Shown one piece after another: positions 31,623 through 38,899 of a DNA stretch of 38,899 nucleotides. Source of the DNA: Cladosporium sp. IMV 00045 (lineage: Eukaryota; Ascomycota; Dothideomycetes; Cladosporiales; Cladosporiaceae); assembly GCA_001931905.2 (NCBI GenBank), contig MSJI02000207.1, positions 1 to 38,899 on the forward strand, in the 5' to 3' direction. The notes under the pieces were generated by a model. That model did no database searches. It worked only from the letters and a program-made list of their open reading frames with translations, and had not been told where the DNA came from. The position numbers and the translations under genes are program-made. Each line of letters starts with the position of its first letter. The stretch's first letter is position 1.

Positions 31623-34600
31623 TCATCTTGTTCCCTTGGCCCGTGAGCGACTGACCCTGCTATTAATCACCACGCCCGTAGCGACCTTGGCGTTTTTCTT
31701 CCCCTTCTTGGCCGGCGGATTCTCCGAGTGCAGGTGGTGATTAATAGACTCGCCCATGAGGTTCTTCCAGCGCAAACACCTCTCGCCGGCCTCGGCCTTC
31801 TCCTGCTCCGCCTGGCGGCGCGTGGCGATACCCTTCTTGGGCTCCTCCTCGGCCTCGAGTTTCTTCGCCGCCTCCGTGTCCATAAAATCCTTGTGCGCCC
31901 GCATGTATTTGGCGATCTTGTCGCGCCACTCGTAGAGTTCCTTGCGCAGGCGCTTTTCGCGCTCGCCGCGGTCGTCCAGCCAGTTGATCAGCGCGTCTAG
32001 CACGGCGGGGTCTTCGTAGTAGCCCCATTCGTGGGCGTTGTGGAGGGAAGAGGGGCCTTCTTCGTGCTTGCGGCGTTCGTGGACGGTCATGCCATACTTG
32101 GCTTTGTAGGCGGCTTGTTCGTCTTTCGGTAAGTCGATGAAGCCTTCACGCTCCATTTCGTCGGGACCTTGTACCCAGATGCGGCCGTTGGCGTAGCCGT
32201 GGTGTGCGGTGCTGCTGTTGGGTAGACCGCCGAAGGGCTGTCCGTTGCGCTCGAACCAGTAGTATCTGTTGCAGTAACGGTCCTTTCCGAGCATCTTTGT
32301 GCGTTGAACGTCCGCTTCGCGAAGATCTCCATCGCATTCGTTGATTTGAGCCTCCAGTTCCAGGATGCTGTTCCTCAGCACATCACAGTCGCGAACCAAA
32401 GCTTGATGCTCCTTCTTCTGCTTCTCGGCCGCTTGCTTGACAGCATCGATCTTGTCTTGTCTCTCCCTCTCCTGAGGGCTCATGTCATTACCGCGCTTGC
32501 GTTTGCGCGAAGAGCGACGGTTGACTGCTGGGTCGTCTTCGGGTTCAGAGCTTCCACCAGCTTCGGCAGGCAATTCTGGGAAGAGTTCGGGTATGCGTTG
32601 CACTTGCTCCTCCTTGACCAGCAGCTCATCATGCGCCGCTTTGCGATCCCGATCCTTGTACGCCAAGCTTTCCATGGCAGTCTTCTTCTCGCGCTGATGC
32701 TCCATCTTGCGTTTGCGCACTTCCGTTTGATCCTCGCTACAATCCTCCAGGAAATTCTTGAGAGCCTTTGTCGTGGTTGACAGCATGGTCATAGGCTGGA
32801 GAGCGGAAGCGCGAAGGTTGACGTTCATAGTCTTGAACTGATACCTGATATTCTCCTTGGTCGGGTCCATATCCAGGGGAACAAGGTACGCCAGAACCTT
32901 GTCACATATAGCCTTGAAATGCGGGGCATGAGAGAGTTGGTTGAGAATGCCGACAAGGATGAGATGCCAATTGCCTCCTTGCATATCCCGCAGACCAAGA
33001 GCTTCGACCCAGTCGAATCCAGAAAGAGCCTCGGAAGCCTTGTGCAATTTGACAGAAGCAGCAGGACTCGATGGCTGTTCTGACACATTCTCAACATGGC
33101 TGAGTCTGCTGCGAGTAGAGCGAGCAGGCACGTCGGCAACTGGCGTCGAAACGGTGCTATCGTCAACGTCATCCTCCGACTCGTCCTCTTCGTCTTCCTC
33201 GGGCATCTTGGGCAAGTTGACTTCCAGTTTGCCGTTCTCGTTCACAAGCTGCTTCATCACCGCGCAGAAAGCTTCGTCCAGAAGTTGGCAGTTTGTGTTG
33301 TCGGATTCGGTCGTAAAGCTCATTGCATCCACGAAGTCGTCAAATGTGAAGCTGTCGATCTCGTAGACTTCACATTGAACATTGAGAGTATTCCAGGTCT
33401 CCAGTAGCATGCCGACGGTCTCCATTTGGATTTGACTAGGACGGCGAGCGCGGCCGTTGGTCACGAAATGTGCCATCTCTTCCGTCAAGAAGCTGAGCTG
33501 CGGACGAGCGCCGACGTTCTTCTTGGGCTCGACGTCGAGATCCTCGATAGGGTACTTGATGGGAGGAGGCGCAGGTTTGGGTGGTGTAGGTACGACTTGA
33601 GGTTGGCGTATAGGGTGATGAGGCAATGCTCCGGCCTGCTGTCGTTGTATCTGCTGCTGTGCTTGCGCTTCCTGTTGCAGGCGGACAATTTCTTCCGGGG
33701 GAATATTCTTCGGATGACGGGCTCGAGGAGCCTTCATTTGATGCATATGATCTCTGTTAGCCAGAAGGTGAGCATCTTTGAGAAGATGCTCGGGTATTTG
33801 CATCGGCAAACGGTAGTGGATGGCGAGGGGTTCTTTGACGAGCCATGGCGCATGAAGGTAAGGCTCCCTGTTGAGCGAGTTCTTAAGGAACGCCCTGAGA
33901 TTGAGCTTTGAATAGATCTTGCGGTCACGGCGTACGTGTTGCTCGTCAACGAGAGCTTCGTTTCCAGGCGAGTCGTGGAGTCGGATGAAGTAACGTGCGA
34001 AAGCGTTGCGTTGCACAGAGCCATCGGGTCCCTTGATCATGGGGAACTTTGCTTTTTCGCGGATGGAGCCAGGTGCCATGATGTCGCGTTCCGGCAGCGT
34101 GACCAATACACTCTCGCCCGGGAAGAACTCGCGCTTGAATTCGTTATAGACCCAGTTGACTTGGAAAGATTCATGTTAGCTGCAGTCTTTCCATACACCA
34201 GGTCTTAACCTACCGAGCTCGTCCATGCGTCCGATGGTAGAAAATTGGACTTTGCGAAGAATGGGATCGCGGAGGACATCAGGGAAGACATTCTCGATTT
34301 CTGCAAGGCTCTGGTTCTGCTGGTGGTGTCAGTAGAGTTTCGCAATAACGATCAAACTGAGGACAAACCTCTGAAGCGATGGCGTCTGCGTATGTCAGGC
34401 CGGACTTGCCGTTGATTGCATCGGTGAACTTTTTCTGTGAGGATCGTTAGATCATACTCGTTTGATTCATGCCTAGGGCGAGCTTGCCTGGTGGAGGAAG
34501 TCCCAGCTGCAAAAGGTGTTAGCTACCGTCTTGCGTATCCACAGACAATCTTAGTGTCCATACCGTTTCAAGTATTTCTCGTAGTCGGTGAATATCTCGC

Positions 34601-34778
34601 CGGTTTCAGGAACGACCCAGACCTGCCACATTGTTCATCAGACCTTGACCCTGCTGTCTCGCACTGTTCTCCAACATACCTCGGCGTCGTCTTTGATGTT
34701 TTGTGGATGCGCGATGAATGTCACCGGCTTGCGCTTGAAGAGAACCTTTTCCCATTTGTTAACTCTGCTCTTGTCCAT
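31623..34778 (-). CDS. ITC1: ISWI chromatin-remodelling complex subunit, WAC-DDT-WHIM protein
   Basis: Six exons: 34778-34680, 34622-34564, 34506-34488, 34434-34369, 34316-34214 and 34159-31623, with introns of 52-57 nt, joining to 960 residues. Exon 3 is 19 nt (encoding WDFLHQ) and the intron after it starts with GC (CAG|GCAAGC). Both are needed to link EKYLKR to KKFTDAINGKSGLT, the known WAC order. Residues about 11-115 form the WAC domain (VLFKRKPVTF, EVWVVPETGEIFTDYEKYL). A DDT domain lies at about 353-425 (TVGMLLETWN, SFTFDDFVDAM), and WHIM motifs at about 500 (WVEALGLRDMQGGNWHLILV) and further on (DRYCNRYYWFERNGQPFGG). Yeast Itc1 pairs with the Isw2 ATPase to space nucleosomes and repress genes. 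The first ATG with an open path is 34778; start choice is moderately sure. Confidence 0.92.
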
Positions 34779-36760
34779 TGCGATGGGTTTCCTTGCAGCG
34801 ACGTGGCGTACCATAGCGGATTGCGACAGACTAGCCCTTGGCTAGCTCGGTGGAGAATGTCGGTGGGAGTCAATAAGGCGGCCAGGTCCAGAAAAGCGAC
34901 CAAGCCTATTAAAGCGAGTTGATGATCGACTCCAGTTCGATCGTGCTAAGAGCAAGAGTTGATTGAAGGTTCCACGGGTCGTAGCGACTGTGCGCGTCGG
35001 CGGTGGTAGGAAGTTGGAGGTAACGCGTGTAGAAGGAAGTTTGCGCTAGCCAGGGTCGTGGTGAAGGTTCGGGAGGACTGGGTCAATCGCGAGAGAGGTC
35101 GGCGGGGATGCGCGTGGGAGGTGGATGGATGAGGATGTCGATGGGGTGGAGGAGGATGGAGGCGGTGGGCGGTGTGGTCGCGGAGGAAGAGGTATGCGAG
35201 GAAGAGGCAGAGAAAGGGTGGTAGGCATTTGTGTGGGGTCTCTGCGAAGACCTAAGGCCTGACGTCCTTTGCTCTGCATGGGAGACGCGGTGCCGGCACA
35301 CGGGTTGACAGCGGCGCCAGCCAAAAGTTGCTAGCTAGCGCTTGCCCAAAGCCCTCCTCTCCTCCTCCTTGCCCGCTTGCTGCTCTTTGACATTTTTGCA
35401 GTCTTGCACTTGGCGGTCATATTGATGGGCAACACCTTCATGCGTGTACTCTTTCGAATCGGCAGATGCAAGAGAAATCAATGATCGATCGCAAGATATA
35501 TGAAGTACTTGCGCCATCGATCCGATGGTCATACTCAAAATCAGGCTCATCTCAGCCCTATATTCTTCACAGCTCCCATACCCTCTAGCCATCCGCCCGA
35601 CCGCGTCATTCAACTCACGTTGGACAATGCAATCAAATTCCATAATCCAAGCGTTCAAAAACGAGCATTCATCATATTACGGTCATTGAGACAACATGAT
35701 ACATTTCTGGACATATATGGCAGGCAGTCAACCGTCACATGTGATGATTCCCCTCCGATGGATCGAAATGAACTCAGCAAAGGAGGGACTGCCATTCAAT
35801 ATCTTGCAATGACCGAGAGAATTATTGACACTTACTGAGTGATATTACATCGTTGCGACATGAGTGATGCGGACGAAAGGTCGCGATGGAAACCAGCGAT
35901 CCAATCTGCACGTGCAATCATGCATGATATACTCAACGCATCGAGCGCTATGGAGAAGCACGGAAAAGTCGAGAAGGTATCTCCATTATCGAGGGACTAG
36001 TACCATTTCGCGCAGTCCATTGAAACTGTGAACTTTTGAGAGAGACGACGGTCGATGGGACCTCTCCGCCTTAGAGCATCACACGCTGTTAATCGACTTT
36101 AGACTAGAGTCGCGAGATCATTCATGCACCGTCAAGTAGAGATTCGAGACTCCTCATCTTTTGAAATGCATATCTAATAGAGTCCAATTCTTCATCTAGC
36201 AGACATCCCAAGCCTTGCGTATGACCATGTTTGATTGCTGACCCAAAGACTCGGTGCTTCAAAAGAACAGGCATCTTAGTCAGCTACCGGCTTATAGTGC
36301 TCGCGCGCCTAATTCAGGCTTCTTGCTATATTTTAGCAGATGCAGCGAGGTTTGAAGCTTCAAATCGCTGCTTTAATATGGCCGTTCTTGCGCTGAGCAA
36401 GCATGTTCTTCCTGACTGAATCCAGGGGGAAAAACATAGAACTCAAGAGGACAATGAAAAGCACACGCGTATACTTGTATCTGCAAAAAGATACGCGAAG
36501 TGCCAAATTCGTGTTGATCCTCCCGCCTCATCCCGCGGTCCCAAATTTATTTTTACGAGTGACGTTGGTGCTCAAAGCCTCGCACGCGAATTCTCCCTCC
36601 CTCACAAATTTTAGGGTCTTTAGTTCCCTCTGCGATCTAGAATCCCAAACCTTCCAACTTCACACCCAAAGAAGTCCCACCAAAAAGAAATCAAACCACC
36701 AAACCATCAAAATTCCACAACCTCACAAACACAAAACCACCACACCTCAACACATACACC
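34779..36760. other. Long intergenic region upstream of ITC1 and before the small zinc protein
   Basis: 1,982 bases. The first 560 are G-rich and GA-rich on the plus strand and probably hold the ITC1 promoter. A minus-strand frame 35643-35335 (102 codons, MEFDCIVQRELNDAVGR) is mildly plausible but has low C-ending codon use and no recognised family, so it is not called. The part from about 35660 to 36700 is AT-richer and shows nothing gene-like. Confidence 0.5.
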
Positions 36761-36997
36761 ATGCCTATCACCAAGAAAGACCGCATCGCCCGCGAGCACA
36801 AGAAAGCCGACGCCGCCGGCACGCGCGTGCAGGTGCACAAGAACGGCACGCCTGTCAAGCCCAAAAAGGAAATGACCATCTGCCAGTTCTGCCGCAAGGA
36901 CCTGGTCGCCGAGAACCTGAAGATCCTGGAGCAGCACGCTTCCACACACAACGAGCAGTGGACCAAGGAGAAGTGCTTCCCGGCGCAATTCTCTTAG
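36761..36997 (+). CDS. Small zinc-binding protein (At2g23090-like / zf-met2, 4F5-type N-terminus)
   Basis: ATG at 36761 (context CACCATGCC), 78 residues, single exon. The N-terminus is very basic (MPITKKDRIAREHKKADAAG), and the second half has one zinc site: CQFC (Cys57 and Cys60) plus two His in the EQHASTHNEQW segment, with a further Cys near the end (KEKCFP). Small eukaryotic proteins with this layout bind zinc and probably nucleic acid or ribosomal components; a biochemical role is not established. Length and motif spacing match the family, and codon use is strongly C/G-ending as in well-expressed genes here. Its 5' flank is A/C-rich (ACACAAAACCACC), like a fungal 5' UTR, and a (TTC)16 tract follows 170 nt after the stop. 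Confidence 0.88.
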   Translation: MPITKKDRIAREHKKADAAGTRVQVHKNGTPVKPKKEMTICQFCRKDLVAENLKILEQHASTHNEQWTKEKCFPAQFS

Positions 36998-37167
36998 GAA
37001 GATAAGGAAAGCGAAAGTGCATGGAGATGTTGAGCGTTTTGGGAGTTGGAGTTGGGATGGAGTGAAGGGAGCAAGGGGTTGGAAACGGAGTTTTTTGTTT
37101 CGATGCGCTGGAGAACGAACTACAAAATATGATACCCATACTCTTGACGAATACACGCGCACACCTT

Positions 37168-37215
37168 TTCTTCTTCTTCTTCTTCTTCTTCTTCTTCTTC
37201 TTCTTCTTCTTCTTC
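37168..37215 (+). repeat. (TTC)16 microsatellite
   Basis: Sixteen uninterrupted TTC units. It forms a pyrimidine tract on the plus strand in the 3' flank of the small zinc-protein gene and is likely to vary in length between strains. On the minus strand it would read as Glu or other homopolymers, but no gene covers it. Confidence 0.98.
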
Positions 37216-38131
37216 GTCGTTGTCGATGATCACTCGAGGCAGGAGTACGGGACTGGACCTTGGGTTCAATGATATTACGCAGCAACAGCTCGGGAAAATT
37301 TGCCAGCAGACGAACTGATTTCGTTCAACGAGACGCGTTTGAGCTAGGCAGATTGCGAGTTGGTTCTTTCCTACACCACCATAGTCAGCCTCGTGGTGCA
37401 GACATTTCACTCCAGGAGAAGAATGGTGTAACGAAAGCAGATTAACAGCCCTGCTGCTTGCTTGAGGCCTCAGATTCTGCCGTATATTAACCATATCATA
37501 GCCGGAAGAAAATTTTGCTCGTCTTGACAAATTCTACCCGAAAAGAGCGCTCATAGAAGAATCTGCCGGAGAATTGAACCACGCCCCGAAATGGTTTCAC
37601 GTACCAGCAAGCTCAGATTCGGCAAATGGTCTCATCTGAAATCGCTAGTAGAGGCTGGCTTAGCACACTCAGACTGATGATAAACCAGAGCGACGTATGC
37701 TGGACTTGAGAAACATTAATGGACTGTGAAAGGTTGGTGGCAGATTGGTCAGCGACATCACGCTGCGACACAAAAGAGCGATGAGCCGAGCGAGCGGCTA
37801 CCTCCTACTCCATAACCCCAACATTTCGTGTCCCCGCAGGTTTGCGGAGTCTTGTACCAAGGCCAAGGTTGTTGTTCGAACCATTCGAGCTAGCGCTCTC
37901 CCCTCAGCAGAAGCCCTCATCACATTTTCAATTCCCTCTTCACCAGGCCTGGCGGTCCTTGGAATAGGGCTGACCCAGAAAGATCTTCCGACAAAAGTCA
38001 CGCATCCACGAGTCTAACGCAGGACAAGATCTGGCAAACGCCGCTGTGAAGTACGCATCTTGGTCGCCGGTACGCCGGTTGAGTAAAGTTATCCGGTGCA
38101 GGTCTTATGGCAACACCTGAAGGATTTAGCA

Positions 38132-38154
38132 CGCGGCCGCAATGAGCGGCCGCG
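38132..38154. repeat. GC-rich inverted repeat with two NotI-type octamers
   Basis: Perfect 9-nt arms (CGCGGCCGC and GCGGCCGCG) are separated by AATGA. Each arm contains GCGGCCGC. It could form a very stable hairpin in RNA or DNA, and no gene or known element is attached to it. Confidence 0.9.
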
Positions 38155-38899
38155 CATCTCGTCCTATACCGTATAGACGCTTGCGGCATTTATGGTTGTA
38201 ACAGTGCTTGCCATCAGACATCAAACCATATGCATTGGCCTTTGCAAGGGTAGGCGATGTTAGTGTCCACTTGTGTCCGGTTCCGGAGCGTTGTCAGGAT
38301 GTGAAATTTGGAGTGAGATTTTGACGGTGCACCTCGTCGTCTTGTGGAAGTCGGCAGTCTTGTGTCGTGAAATAATGATGATTGATTCTAGAAAGTCAAC
38401 CGCTGTCGCCGATCGAAAACCTGCTGCCTCGTGGTGATGCGAATCATCTCTCCACATCCTCGTGGCGAGGTCAACGTCTTTGAGTTCAGCGACTCATGTT
38501 GCTAGCGTGCAGTGCGGTGAAATACAAAACCATATTTTCACATTTCTCCGCCCTTGCAACCGGAACGGCTCATCGCCGGTATGCGGTGAGCGACTATTTG
38601 CACCCGGCAATTTCGACCGGCTTGTGTCAGCAAAGACTCGTCTCCAATAACATCACAAACATCGTCTCCAACATCGTCATGTCCAAGCGTCCTCGCGTCC
38701 AAGTGTGTGGAACAAGCCGGGACTTCCACGATTCTTTCTCCACGACAAGCAGGGAACTCCGCAATCTCTGCTGCGCTGCCAAATGCTTGCCTCCACTTCC
38801 AAGAAATGCTGTTGACGTCTGGTATACGTTCTGTGCCGTCTGATGATGCATGTGTTGTTCTCCAAGCATGAGGTCGGGTATCTGAGATCCGGCTGATCA

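Larger units (their letters stand above)
36998..38899. other. Right-hand region without a supported gene
   Basis: 1,902 bases with a TTC microsatellite and a GC-rich palindrome. Several frames of 60-115 codons exist on both strands, but none has domain signals, a plausible start or consistent codon use. A gene may begin beyond the right edge. Confidence 0.5.

Noticed and set aside
35335..35643. 102-codon minus-strand frame upstream of ITC1
   Set aside because: It is weakly protein-like, but codon use differs from genuine genes here and no family is recognised. It is described in the gap entry only.
37560..37660. B-box-like GGTTCAATTC on the minus strand suggesting a tRNA
   Set aside because: The flanking bases do not form a T-arm, D-arm or acceptor stem.

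Overview
The window is nuclear DNA from a filamentous ascomycete. The evidence is short GT-AG introns (mostly 51-65 nt) with CTAAC/CTAAT-like branch points, C-rich third codon positions, short intergenic gaps and a set of typical fungal proteins (UBI4, ETP1/BRAP2, RAM1, YME1, ITC1, complex I 51 kDa subunit, GH76, GT90, NmrA-like, histidine acid phosphatase). The gene style resembles Dothideomycetes, but this is an inference and not a species call. Starts were taken at ATG codons only, and exon junctions were read by eye from splice signals and protein continuity.

Layout, left to right: 1-534 is the 3' end of a polyubiquitin gene. 1485-3608 (+) is an ETP1/BRAP2-type RING and UBP-zinc-finger protein. 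3814-5364 (-) is an unrecognised coiled-coil protein. 5864-10482 is an accessory module: a TauD-type dioxygenase (-) and a Dal5/allantoate-type MFS transporter (+) diverge from one 935-nt promoter, and each 3' flank carries a copy of the same 74-77 bp sequence, so the module is bounded by inverted repeats. 10615-13113 holds two related ankyrin-like genes. The first has a frame break or an odd intron. The second joins a truncated kinase domain to the ankyrin-like tail and has an in-frame TGA. 13713-15311 (+) is the mitochondrial complex I 51 kDa subunit. 15784-17789 (-) is a membrane-anchored histidine acid phosphatase, 18613-20127 (-) the farnesyltransferase beta subunit, 20822-23071 (+) a YME1-type i-AAA protease, 24197-25684 (+) a secreted GH76 enzyme, 26467-27459 (+) an NmrA-like protein, 27612-28214 (-) a small membrane protein, 28946-30386 (-) a GT90/CAP10-type glycosyltransferase, 31623-34778 (-) the ISWI partner ITC1 with a 19-nt exon and a GC-AG intron, and 36761-36997 (+) a small zinc-binding protein. 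The last 1.9 kb shows no convincing gene.

Most genes are unrelated housekeeping neighbours. The exception is the TauD/MFS pair. In yeast, sulfonates are imported by a Dal5-family carrier (Soa1) and desulfonated by a TauD-family enzyme (Jlp1), and the shared promoter here holds a perfect match to the CYS3 sulfur-regulator consensus. I infer a sulfonate or taurine scavenging module. The ankyrin/kinase pair beside it looks like a young, partly decayed duplication.
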